Source: an uncultured Alphaproteobacteria bacterium (lineage in GTDB: Bacteria; Pseudomonadota; Alphaproteobacteria; Micavibrionales; Micavibrionaceae). From it: 64,000 nucleotides of DNA. Below are positions 25,777 through 37,069 of this stretch, piece after piece. Position 1 is the stretch's first letter, and each line of letters begins with the position of its first letter. The stretch is taken from NCBI GenBank assembly GCA_900696495.1, contig CAADGI010000017.1, forward strand, positions 60,121 through 124,120. Reading direction: 5' to 3'. Position numbers and translations under genes: made by a program. The notes under the pieces are model-generated. The model was not told the origin of the DNA, ran no database searches, and saw only the letters and a program-made list of their open reading frames with translations.

Positions 25777-27953
25777 CCGATACTGCCGCCGAAATAAATC
25801 CCGTTTCACAAATGATGGGTATCCTGCAGCGATCAGGCCGCGAAAATTTCGTTGAAAAAAACCAATGGGAGAGCAGCCTATGCGCCCTCCTGCTGGCGCT
25901 TGAGCCGCGTTGCAGAACTTATCGCCTTCTCGAAGCGCTGCCTTATGATTCAAGAAAAATGACGCAGCAATCCATGCTGAACACTTTCGCGCATCTTGGT
26001 TATTTTGCACGGCCTGTTACCACGCAACTCCGCGATATCGATCCGCGCCTGCTGCCGTGCCTGTTCATTGGCGAAAGCGGCCGTCCGGCTATTATCCTTG
26101 AACAGAAAGCCGGTCATTTCAAAGTTTACGTCGACGGCCATGTCAAAAAAATATCCAAAGGCGACAGGGCGGCAGAAATCGGTGAAGCCTGGATATTTGC
26201 GCGTTATGACGAAAACCGCGCCGTCACGTCCAAATTCATGCGCGCGGGTTCAGGCAAAAGCTGGTTCTCGGCCTTGCTTGGCCGGTTCCGCACCACGTTC
26301 GGCCAGATTCTTCTCGCCTGCCTCATGCTGAACGTTATTGCGCTCTCGACGCCGCTGTTCATCATGCTAATTTACGACCGCGTCATCGCCGCCGGGGCGC
26401 CGGAAATTCTGCCGATGCTCGCTGTCGGCGCATGCATCGCGATCGGCTTTGAATGGGTGCTTCGCCGCGCGCGCTCGCAGGGGCTTTCATGGCTGGCCGC
26501 GCGCATGGACAATATCGTGGGTAATAAAATTTTTTCCCATCTGATCGGCCTCCCACCTTCTCTGATCGAGCGCGCATCCGTCGCCGCCCAGATTGCCCGT
26601 ATCAAGACATTTGAATCAGTGCGTGATTTCTTCAGCGGTTCGGTGTTCCTCTCAATGCTGGAACTTCCTTTCGTCGCCATAGCCGCGCTTGCCATTTATG
26701 CAGTGGCCGGGCCGCTGGTGCTGGTGCCGCTGGCGATGGTCGCCTGTTACGGGCTGCTATTCTGGACGATTCACAAAAAAGTGAGGATCGCCATCCGGCT
26801 CGCCGCGAAAGCCAGTTCCGCGCGTCAGCAATTCGCCATTGAGACCTTTGAAAAAATTCAGGGCGTGCGCGGTAACGGCCTTTCGAAAACCTGGCGATCC
26901 AAATTCCGCGAGCTTTCGGGCCGCGAGATGCTGGCGCATTTCCGCCTGAACTGGCTTGGCATGATGGCGGAAACGGCGGCTCATGCAATTACTCTGATTG
27001 CCGCCGTCGCCACAGTCGGTTTCGGCGTTCATATGATCTGGGCTGGCATGATGAGCACAGGCGCACTTGTGGCAACGATGATTCTTGTCTGGCGCGTATT
27101 GATGCCTTTCTACAGTCTGTGCACGATGATTCCCCGCCTTGAGCAACTGCGTAACAGCATAATGCAGGTCAACATGCTCATGGATATCGACACCGAAGCT
27201 ATGGAGGCCGTCACGGCGGCACGGTTGCCGAAAATTCGCGGTCAGGTCAGCTTCAAAAATGCCGGCATCAATTACGGCGAAGACACCGACCCGGTTTTCA
27301 GCAATTTAAACTTTGATGCGCGTCCTGGCGATTTCGTTATCGTCACCGGCGAAAATGGCTCCGGGAAAACCACGCTTCTTAAATTAATCAAAGGTCTGTA
27401 TAAAACTACTTCAGGCGCAGTGCAGATCGATGGCTTCGATATCCGCCAGCTTGATGCGCCCGACCTTCGCCGCCAGATTGCCTATATTCCCCAACAAGCC
27501 GATTTCTTCCAGGGCACAATCTTCGAAAATCTTCGTCTCGGCAACCCGATGGCGAGCCAGGAAGATATCGAGAGGGCCCTGCAAATGGCCGATGTCTGGA
27601 ACGAGGTCGCCGCCATGCCTGCAGGGCTCGGCACCATCATCGGGCGCTACGGCGCGGATGCATTGCCTTCCAGTCTCGCTACGCGCCTTTCACTCGCCCG
27701 CGCCTATCTCCACACCGCCCCCATTCTTCTTATCGACGAACTTCCCAATGCCTTGCTCAGCAGCCGCGCGGGCAAAAACCTCAAGGATTACCTTGCCCGC
27801 ACGAAAGGAAAGCGTACCTGCATCATGGTCAGCTACCGCGAGGACTTCATAAATCTTGCCGACACGCTTGTTGTCCTGCGCCGCGGCGAAACACCAATGG
27901 CCGGTGCACGTGAAACGATTACAGAAACCATAAACAAACAGGAGGCCGCGTGA
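25773..27953 (+). CDS. Type I secretion ABC transporter subunit with C39-like domain
   Basis: A 726-residue exporter. An N-terminal domain (about 1-140) resembles the inactive C39-peptidase-like domain (CLD) of HlyB/LapB transporters; the canonical catalytic Cys is not evident. Membrane helices span about 165-440 and the ATPase domain about 475-700. Walker A is GENGSGKTT, the Q-loop IPQQADFF is intact and Walker B is ILLIDELPNALL, with the catalytic Glu kept. The signature is LPSSL instead of LSGGQ, and the H-loop reads MVSYRED, lacking His. It probably pairs with the preceding subunit so that one composite ATP site stays active. Confidence 0.88.
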   Translation: MTDTAAEINPVSQMMGILQRSGRENFVEKNQWESSLCALLLALEPRCRTYRLLEALPYDSRKMTQQSMLNTFAHLGYFARPVTTQLRDIDPRLLPCLFIGESGRPAIILEQKAGHFKVYVDGHVKKISKGDRAAEIGEAWIFARYDENRAVTSKFMRAGSGKSWFSALLGRFRTTFGQILLACLMLNVIALSTPLFIMLIYDRVIAAGAPEILPMLAVGACIAIGFEWVLRRARSQGLSWLAARMDNIVGNKIFSHLIGLPPSLIERASVAAQIARIKTFESVRDFFSGSVFLSMLELPFVAIAALAIYAVAGPLVLVPLAMVACYGLLFWTIHKKVRIAIRLAAKASSARQQFAIETFEKIQGVRGNGLSKTWRSKFRELSGREMLAHFRLNWLGMMAETAAHAITLIAAVATVGFGVHMIWAGMMSTGALVATMILVWRVLMPFYSLCTMIPRLEQLRNSIMQVNMLMDIDTEAMEAVTAARLPKIRGQVSFKNAGINYGEDTDPVFSNLNFDARPGDFVIVTGENGSGKTTLLKLIKGLYKTTSGAVQIDGFDIRQLDAPDLRRQIAYIPQQADFFQGTIFENLRLGNPMASQEDIERALQMADVWNEVAAMPAGLGTIIGRYGADALPSSLATRLSLARAYLHTAPILLIDELPNALLSSRAGKNLKDYLARTKGKRTCIMVSYREDFINLADTLVVLRRGETPMAGARETITETINKQEAA

Positions 27954-29275
27954 TGACCAGATCACAAACGCACGACAAACAAACCCGCTACCTTTCCCAG
28001 GCTGTCCAGCTTGAGGAAGCGGCAAATCCCACCATTATCAGACTGACGATGGTGACAACCAGCCTTGCCATTCTCGCCTTCATCGCTTGGGCCGGCGTGA
28101 CCAACATCAACGAAGTCGCGCGCACGCCGGGCGAAGTGGTGCCGCAGGGATTTCAACAGGTCGTCCAGCATCTTGAAGGCGGCATCGTCCGTGAAATTAA
28201 AATCCGTGAAGGCCAGCAGGTCGAAAAAGGCCAAGTGTTAGTGGTGCTCGACGGCGCCGGCTCGCAGGACGACCTGAACCGCGCCCTCAGCAAGCAAACC
28301 AACCTTTCCATGCAGGAAGAGCGGCTCCGCGCCTTTGCGGAAAACCGTGAACCGAAATTTTCCGATGAGGAAATGAAAAATTCTGATCTGATCAAGGACC
28401 AGAAATCATTCTTCGATTCCATGGTTCAGGCTCGCGGCGAGGAGCGTAAGGTCATCCAGGAACAGATCAAGCAGAAGAAAAATATGATTTCAGCATTACA
28501 GGCTGAACTGGACACGGCCCGTGGCAACTACACAATAACTAAAGATCTGTATGACCGCCGCGCCGAGCTTAATCGAAAAGGCTACGCTTCAGACGTGCAG
28601 TTTCTTGAGACAAAACAGCGCCTCAATGAAATCGACGGCGAGGTTAAACAGCTTAAAAACCGCATTGGCGGCGCGAAAGCAGAAATCAGCGAATTCGAAA
28701 AGCGCCTGAGTTCGCTAGACGCCAGCCAGCAGGACGACGCCTACGAACGCATCGACCAGGTGATTGCCGAAAAAGCGCAGAACGCCGAGCTGATCGAAAA
28801 ACTGAAAAACCGCGTCGGCAGACTCGAGGTGCGTTCGCCCGCGCGCGGACTTGTCAAAGGTTTAGCGATCAACACGGTCGGGGCCGTTGCGCAACCGGGA
28901 CAAACGCTGATGGAAATCGTGCCGATCGACGAAAAAATGGTCGTCGAGTTGAAAATCCAGCCGCAACATATCGGCCATCTGAAAACCGGCCAGAAGGTGC
29001 AGGTGAAATTCAGCAGCTTTGATTTCTCCCGCTACGGCTTTATCACAGGCCAGCTGGATCAAATCTCCGCCACCACGTTCACGGGCGAAAACGGCGAGCG
29101 TTATTATCGGGGCCGCGTCGATCTGTCGCAAAATTATGTCGGTCATGATCAGCGCAATCTCGTTGTGCCTGGCATGACTGCAATGGCCGAAATCATCACC
29201 GGCGAAAAAACCATCCTGCAATATCTGCTCAAGCCGGTTCATACGGCGATGAAAACCGCCTTTACGGAACGATAA
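27953..29275 (+). CDS. HlyD-family membrane fusion protein of the type I secretion system
   Basis: A 440-residue adaptor. A short cytoplasmic N-terminus is followed by one membrane helix (about 27-47, IIRLTMVTTSLAILAFIAWA), a biotinyl-lipoyl half-motif VQHLEGGIVREIKIREGQQVEKGQVL, a long coiled coil (about 115-285) and a second lipoyl half around VRSPARGLVKGLAI, then a beta-barrel end. It bridges the ABC pair to the TolC-like channel. The start ATG at 27953 overlaps the previous stop (TGATG) and has GGAGG upstream. Confidence 0.93.
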   Translation: MTRSQTHDKQTRYLSQAVQLEEAANPTIIRLTMVTTSLAILAFIAWAGVTNINEVARTPGEVVPQGFQQVVQHLEGGIVREIKIREGQQVEKGQVLVVLDGAGSQDDLNRALSKQTNLSMQEERLRAFAENREPKFSDEEMKNSDLIKDQKSFFDSMVQARGEERKVIQEQIKQKKNMISALQAELDTARGNYTITKDLYDRRAELNRKGYASDVQFLETKQRLNEIDGEVKQLKNRIGGAKAEISEFEKRLSSLDASQQDDAYERIDQVIAEKAQNAELIEKLKNRVGRLEVRSPARGLVKGLAINTVGAVAQPGQTLMEIVPIDEKMVVELKIQPQHIGHLKTGQKVQVKFSSFDFSRYGFITGQLDQISATTFTGENGERYYRGRVDLSQNYVGHDQRNLVVPGMTAMAEIITGEKTILQYLLKPVHTAMKTAFTER

Positions 29276-29285
29276 GGAGAAATTC

Positions 29286-30239
29286 ATGAAACAACTCGCT
29301 GAAAACGTCATTCCTTTTTTAAGCCACAAAGATCGCCCGCTGACCATTCTCGCTGTCGAGGACGACAGGATGGAGCGCGCCTTCCTTGGCGAGCAGATCA
29401 GGCAGATGGGGCATATGATGGAGGAAGCCGCCGACGGCCAGCAGGCGCTTGAAATCCTGCGCCGCGCGAAGGGAGAAATCGACGTTGTTCTTATGGATCG
29501 CTTGATGCCGGTAATGGATGGCCTCAGTGCCGTTCGCTTGATCAAGGACGACCCTTCCTTGCGCAAAATACCGGTCATCATGGTGACCGGCGCCTCGACG
29601 ACCAAGCAGATGCAGGAAGGTCTTGAGGCCGGCGTATTCTATTATCTCGCAAAGCCGGTGAATGAAGATGTCCTGCGATCCGTTCTCCTCGCCGCGACAC
29701 GCGAAGCGCAACAGAACAGGGTATTAAGCGAAGAGCTGAAACGCCACCGCACGAGTTTCAACCTGATTCAGACTTGCAAATTCACATTTCGCACTTTGAC
29801 CGAGGCGGAATGCCTTGCGGCTTTCACGGCGCATTGCTTCCCCGATCCCGAGCGCGTATTGCTCGGTCTTTCGGAACTCCTGACCAATGCTGTCGAACAC
29901 GGCAATCTCGAAATCGGCTACGAACGTAAAAGCCAACTGCTGGACAACGGCACGTGGCTGGCCGAGATCGAGCGGCGCCAGCAGCTGGAGCCTTACCAAA
30001 ACCGCGCGGCCGAGCTTATCATCACGCGCAAGGATGACGGTTTTTACGCGATCATCACCGACCAGGGCAATGGCTTTAACTGGAAACGTTACATGACGAT
30101 CGAACCGGCGCGCGCAGGAGACAACCATGGCCGGGGCATCGCGCAAGCGAACGCGGTCAGCTTCGACAAGCTCACCTACAATCAGCAAGGCAACCAGGCG
30201 ATCGCCTTTGTTGGCGGCAGCCCTCAACTGGAATGGTAA
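29286..30239 (+). CDS. Receiver-HATPase response regulator in the secretion operon
   Basis: A 317-residue protein. The N-terminal receiver (about 18-140) has AVEDDRMER, phospho-acceptor Asp71 in VVLMDRLMPVMDG and a lysine in YYLAKPVNED. The C-terminal half (about 165-310) is a GHKL ATPase of the RsbW/anti-sigma type: SELLTNAVEHGN is the N-box and TDQGNGFNW and DNHGRGIAQA the glycine boxes. Such proteins control sigma factors or partner-switch modules through phosphorylation. It follows the HlyD gene by 10 bases and precedes a hybrid kinase by 1 base, so it probably receives phosphate from that kinase. No anti-anti-sigma gene is nearby. Confidence 0.85.
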   Translation: MKQLAENVIPFLSHKDRPLTILAVEDDRMERAFLGEQIRQMGHMMEEAADGQQALEILRRAKGEIDVVLMDRLMPVMDGLSAVRLIKDDPSLRKIPVIMVTGASTTKQMQEGLEAGVFYYLAKPVNEDVLRSVLLAATREAQQNRVLSEELKRHRTSFNLIQTCKFTFRTLTEAECLAAFTAHCFPDPERVLLGLSELLTNAVEHGNLEIGYERKSQLLDNGTWLAEIERRQQLEPYQNRAAELIITRKDDGFYAIITDQGNGFNWKRYMTIEPARAGDNHGRGIAQANAVSFDKLTYNQQGNQAIAFVGGSPQLEW

Positions 30240-30240
30240 A

Positions 30241-33188
<2,948 letters not shown>

Positions 33189-33192
<4 letters not shown>

Positions 33193-34289
33193 GCCACGCG
33201 CCAGTGCAGGGTCGCCTTCTCTCCGTCGGCTACCGCGCCGAGCGGCAGGGGCACAACACCGGATTTCCCGGTCTTCACTTCCGTTTCAACCTTCTCAAGG
33301 ACGAATGTCTCTTTCGATACGGGCAGGCCATAAAATTCCGGGCCGTTGGTGCAGAGGAATTTCTTGAACATCTGGACCCCTGTCGCGCTGCCCATATTTA
33401 TGCCTGCCTTCTCGAAAGCCTGGATGTAGAGCTGCGGCGCGACGCCGCCTGTGTAGCAGCCGGCCGCGCAGCCGCATTCGGTTAATTTCTTAACATGGGG
33501 GGCGCTGTCGGTGCCTGCGAAGAATTTGGTGTTATCGGCAGCCGTTACCTCGGCCCAGAGCGCCAGCCGGTCCTCCTCGTATTTCAGCAGCGGCAGGCAG
33601 TAGAGGTGGTATTTAAGGCCCTTCAGCAGGTGCCCGACCGTATAGATAAGGTGCTGCGGAGTGATGGTGGCCGCCAGCGTATCCGGCCCGGCTTCGATAA
33701 ACTCAGCCGCTACCTGCGTCGTGATATGCTCACCGACGATTTTGAGCTTCGGAAATTTATCAACCGCGTGCGGCAGGCGCTCCCTGTAAAAAATCTCCTC
33801 GGCGTTCGTGGCGCCGAAATAATGGACGGCATCCAGCCCATGCTCCTCGCCATGGATGTTGAGCACGATGCCCGCCTGCTCCATGGCCTTGAAGACGCCG
33901 CTATCTATATAGGTCTGGAAAGGCACGCCATGCTGCGCCCCGGTCGTGCCGTGCGGCGGGTAGTATTTTGCAGCGCGCAAAAGGCCCGATTTCGCCCCCT
34001 CCTCGATCATCCGCGGAGTGGTGTCCTTCGTCAGGTAGAGAGGCACGATAATGTCGGTAAATTTCGAGCCTCCCGCCTTGCGGAGCATTTCAAGGTATTC
34101 CTCGATGCTCCAGCCCTCGCCGGGGTCTTTCTTGTGAACCCTGGACACAGGCGGGCTGGTATTGGGCATAGCGAGGATACCTGCGCAGCCCATCGCCAGG
34201 TGATCGGCTACCAGCGCCCTCATGAGGCCCCCTTGCCGGAAATGGGCGTGGAGATCGTACCAGCGGGGCAGTTCAAGACGCAGGGTCAT
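33189..34289 (-). CDS. pyrC: Dihydroorotase (PyrC, class II type)
   Basis: A 366-residue metal-dependent amidohydrolase of pyrimidine synthesis that cyclises carbamoyl-aspartate to dihydroorotate. The metal-binding HAHFRQG is near residue 14, the carbamylated lysine is in LRAAKYYPPHGTTGAQHG, and later metal ligands are in LNIHGEE and KIVGEHITT. The closing aspartate is in FAGTDSAPH. The length and motifs match the shorter Escherichia coli PyrC type. It stands alone between the secretion operon and the polyamine operon, in the opposite direction to both. Confidence 0.92.
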
Positions 34290-34406
34290 ACCTGTTCTAT
34301 AGGCCCCTCTCCGGAGGCTGGCAACCCCTTAAGGGAAGCTTAAAAGGCGGGAGGAAATTTTTGGCGGAAAAACCAAAATTTTTTTATTGATTCCTGCAAA
34401 AAATGT

Positions 34407-34412
34407 TATATT
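34407..34412 (+). promoter_or_regulatory. Probable -10 box of the polyamine operon
   Basis: TATATT lies in an AT-rich stretch just before the leader RNA. A TTGATT-like -35 is only 14 bases away and a TTATTG hexamer has 17-base spacing, so the -35 is uncertain. Transcription would begin near 34419. Confidence 0.45.
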
Positions 34413-34418
34413 AAAAGC

Positions 34419-34690
34419 TGACGCACGTGCCGATGGCCCCCTCTAGTCTTAAACTAGGCATGGTTATGCAACGGCGTAGACATTTTTGAAACTGGGGTGA
34501 AGAGAAAGCCCCAAAGCTTTGAAAGGGTTTACGATGAGATTTGCAGTGAAGCGGGGCCGCTTAGCATCCCCTATTCCATTCCCGAAGTCCTTCGTACTGG
34601 AAATGATCCGGTAACCCCGGCTCCCTGCTCCCTTCGCAAAGGAGCGGGTGACCTCTTTTGAGCCAGCAGCGGCTCGGAACTTTTCCCATT
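34419..34690 (+). ncRNA. speF-type leader RNA upstream of ornithine decarboxylase
   Basis: The 426-base gap before the decarboxylase holds a structured leader of about 270 bases. Visible stems are CTAGT-CTTAA-ACTAG (34443-34457), CCTGCTCC/GGAGCGGG (34624-34631 with 34641-34648) and GAGCC-AGCAGC-GGCTC (34660-34675). Position, size and the conserved-looking 3' block (GGGTGACCTCTTTTGAGCC) fit the alphaproteobacterial speF RNA motif, a presumed cis-regulator of polyamine genes. Two short ORFs lie inside it. The family call is from memory of the motif, not an alignment. Confidence 0.7.
34534..34614 (+). CDS. Possible 26-residue leader peptide within the speF leader
   Basis: ATG at 34534 is preceded by GAAAGGG (34521-34527) at good spacing and runs for 26 codons, MRFAVKRGRLASPIPFPKSF followed by VLEMIR, to TAA at 34612-34614. 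It ends 9 bases before the CCTGCTCC hairpin, a position suited to ribosome-mediated control of downstream RNA folding. The peptide is basic with a PIPFP stretch. It might equally be an accidental frame in a structured RNA. Confidence 0.45.
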   Translation: MRFAVKRGRLASPIPFPKSFVLEMIR

Positions 34691-34715
34691 ATTTTGAATT
34701 TGAAGGACTGACGAG

Positions 34716-35933
34716 ATGACTAAACTTTATTCCATGAACAATTCCGCCATGCGGCCAGAAACCGAGGAAGGTTACACTTCCGTCGAGGAGTTGATTCTTG
34801 CCCGCCGCCCGGCGCGCCCGCTCTATGTCCTGTGGCCCGAGAAAATCGCCGCCGCCGCGAAAGACTTCATGAAAGCTTTCCCGGGCGAAGCCATGTACGC
34901 GGTTAAAACCAACCCCGATGAAAACGTGCTGCGCACCCTGTACCAGGCAGGTGTGAGAAGCTTTGACGCGGCCTCTATCGAAGAGGTGCGCCTTGTGCGC
35001 AAGAGCGCTAAGAAAGCCCGCATCTATTTCATGCACCCGGTCAAATCGCCCGAAGCCATCCGCGAAGCCTACACGGTTTACGGCGTGCGCGACTTCGTCC
35101 TCGATTCGGAAGACGAACTGTTCAAGATCGTCCGCGAGACCGACCTCGCCTCGGACCTGAACCTCTATGTCCGCATCGCCCTGCCCCGCAACGGCAAGTC
35201 GGCGATCGACTTCTCGTCGAAATTCGGCGCGAATCCCGATGATGCGGTCAAACTGCTGAAATCCTCCCGTCCCGTCGCCCAGCGCCTCGGCCTGTGCTTC
35301 CACGTGGGCACCCAGACCACCGACCCCGCCGCCTATGCGCGCGCCGTCGACAAGGCCGCCCAGGTGATCAAGAAATCCGGCGTGACCGTGGATGTGCTCG
35401 ATGTCGGCGGCGGCTTCCCCGTCCGCTATGACGAAAGCGTCCCGTCCGTCGAGGCCTGCGTGCATGCCCTGAAGGCCGCGCTGGTCAAAAACCGCCTCGA
35501 AAACATGCCTCTGCTGGCCGAGCCGGGCCGCGCGCTGGTGGCGGAAGCCGGCTCGCTGGTCGTGCGTGTCGAGCTCCGCAAGGACAATACGCTTTATATT
35601 AATGACGGCACCTATGGCGGCCTGTTCGATGCCGGCCCCCTGCTGAAGACGAAATTCCCCGTCCGCGCCTACCGCGCCGACGGCGCCTTCGAGCAACCCG
35701 AATCCGCGTTCCGTTTCGCAGGCCCGACCTGCGACGCCTTGGACGTCATGGAAGGCCCCTTCATGCTGCCTGCCGATATCGACATGGGCGACTGGATCGA
35801 GGTCGGAAACCTGGGTGCCTACAGCCGTTCCCTCCGCACGAATTTTAATGGATTTGGCGGCTCGGACGCGCTATGTCTTTACAGCCCGGGCATGATGCCC
35901 GCTGCTAAAAAGAGAGCTGTAAAGAATGTCTAA
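34716..35933 (+). CDS. Ornithine decarboxylase (fold III, PLP-dependent)
   Basis: A 405-residue alanine-racemase-fold decarboxylase. The PLP lysine is Lys64 in YAVKTNPD; VGGGFP and EPGRALVAEAG bind cofactor phosphate; YINDGTYGG and the active-site cysteine in GPTCDALD match eukaryote-like ornithine decarboxylases rather than diaminopimelate or arginine decarboxylases. It makes putrescine from ornithine. GAAGGA precedes the ATG. The gene sits behind a speF-type leader RNA and overlaps the deoxyhypusine synthase-like gene by 8 bp. Some lysine decarboxylase activity is possible, as in related L/ODC enzymes. Confidence 0.9.
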   Translation: MTKLYSMNNSAMRPETEEGYTSVEELILARRPARPLYVLWPEKIAAAAKDFMKAFPGEAMYAVKTNPDENVLRTLYQAGVRSFDAASIEEVRLVRKSAKKARIYFMHPVKSPEAIREAYTVYGVRDFVLDSEDELFKIVRETDLASDLNLYVRIALPRNGKSAIDFSSKFGANPDDAVKLLKSSRPVAQRLGLCFHVGTQTTDPAAYARAVDKAAQVIKKSGVTVDVLDVGGGFPVRYDESVPSVEACVHALKAALVKNRLENMPLLAEPGRALVAEAGSLVVRVELRKDNTLYINDGTYGGLFDAGPLLKTKFPVRAYRADGAFEQPESAFRFAGPTCDALDVMEGPFMLPADIDMGDWIEVGNLGAYSRSLRTNFNGFGGSDALCLYSPGMMPAAKKRAVKNV

Positions 35934-36975
35934 TTCAACCCCGAAGAAGTCCACCAGCAACCGCAAGGCGGAGCTGCTGCAAAATGTCGTTGAGCACATC
36001 GACATTACCTCGTTCGACGCGCGCCCGATCATCAACTCGATGAGCAAGATGTCGTTCACGTCCCGCGACCTCGCGCGCGCGACCGAGATCTACAATATGA
36101 TGCTCAATGATAAAGACTGCGCGATCTTCCTGACGCTGGCCGGTTCCACCTCGGCGGGCGGCTGCATGGACGCCTATGCCGCCATGCTGGAGAATAACAT
36201 GATCGACGGTATCGTCGCCACCGGCGCATCCATCGTCGACATGGACTTTTTCGAAGGCCTCGGCTTCAAGCATTACCAGGCCGCCGGGCAGGTTGATGAC
36301 CGCGAACTGCGCGACCTTTATATCGACCGCATTTACGACACCTATATCGACGAGGAAGACCTGCAGGCCTGCGATGGCACGATCTACGAGATCGCCAACA
36401 GCCTTGAGCCCCGCGCTTATTCGAGCCGCGAGTTCATCAAGGAGATGGGCAAATACCTCGTTAAGCATGGCAAGAAGAAAAATTCATTGGTTAAGCTCGC
36501 CTATGAGAAAAACGTGCCGATCTTCTGCCCGGCCTTCACCGACTCGTCCGCCGGTTTCGGCCTCGTCAAGCACCAGGTCGACAACCCGAAGAAGCACATG
36601 GTCATCGACTCGATCGCCGACTTCCGCGAACTGACGGACCTCAAAATCCACGCCGGGACATCGGGCCTCCTGATGATCGGCGGCGGCGTGCCGAAGAACT
36701 TCGTGCAGGACACGGTCGTCTGCGCCGAGATCCTCGGCAAGGAAGCCGAGATGCACAAATACGCCGTGCAGATCACGGTGGCCGACGTGCGCGACGGTGC
36801 CTGCTCCTCCTCGACGCTGAAGGAAGCGTGCTCATGGGGCAAGGTCGATGTCGCCTACGAACAGATGGTCTTCGCGGAAGCGGGCAGCGTGCTGCCCCTG
36901 CTGGCCTCCGCTGCCTACCATGATGGCGCCTGGAAAAAGCGCAAGAAATGGGAACTGGCGAAGCAGTTTGATTAA
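35926..36975 (+). CDS. Deoxyhypusine synthase-like polyamine enzyme
   Basis: A 349-residue homologue of deoxyhypusine synthase. It has the NAD-binding GSTSAGG near the N-terminus, IVATGASIVDMDFFEGLG and the active-site lysine in CSWGKVD near residue 306, equivalent to the essential Lys of SWGK in the eukaryotic enzyme. Bacteria lack eIF5A, so the likely reaction is transfer of an aminobutyl group to a small amine, giving homospermidine or a related polyamine. The tight link to ornithine decarboxylase and the agmatine genes supports this. The exact product is not decidable from the sequence. Confidence 0.85.
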   Translation: MSNSTPKKSTSNRKAELLQNVVEHIDITSFDARPIINSMSKMSFTSRDLARATEIYNMMLNDKDCAIFLTLAGSTSAGGCMDAYAAMLENNMIDGIVATGASIVDMDFFEGLGFKHYQAAGQVDDRELRDLYIDRIYDTYIDEEDLQACDGTIYEIANSLEPRAYSSREFIKEMGKYLVKHGKKKNSLVKLAYEKNVPIFCPAFTDSSAGFGLVKHQVDNPKKHMVIDSIADFRELTDLKIHAGTSGLLMIGGGVPKNFVQDTVVCAEILGKEAEMHKYAVQITVADVRDGACSSSTLKEACSWGKVDVAYEQMVFAEAGSVLPLLASAAYHDGAWKKRKKWELAKQFD

Positions 36976-36981
36976 ATTTGA

Positions 36982-37052
36982 TGTCACCCCCGCGAAGGCG
37001 GGGGTCTGGCCAAAAGAAAGAAGCCGGATGCCCGCCTAAAGCGGGCATGACA
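36982..37052. repeat. REP-like bipartite palindromic element
   Basis: Two hairpins, CCCCCGC-GAAG-GCGGGGG (36987-37004) and ATGCCCGC-CTAAA-GCGGGCAT (37028-37048), are flanked by TGTCA and TGACA. The layout is that of dispersed extragenic palindromes of alphaproteobacteria. It lies inside the polyamine operon, between the deoxyhypusine synthase-like and agmatine deiminase genes. Confidence 0.7.
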
Positions 37053-37069
37053 GTTTTAGGGACCTGCAA

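Noticed and set aside
34689..35696. 335-codon minus-strand open frame
   Set aside because: It is antisense to the ornithine decarboxylase gene, which has all cofactor and active-site motifs.
36987..37048. CRISPR repeat-like palindromes
   Set aside because: There are only two different hairpins without regularly spaced identical repeats or spacers.
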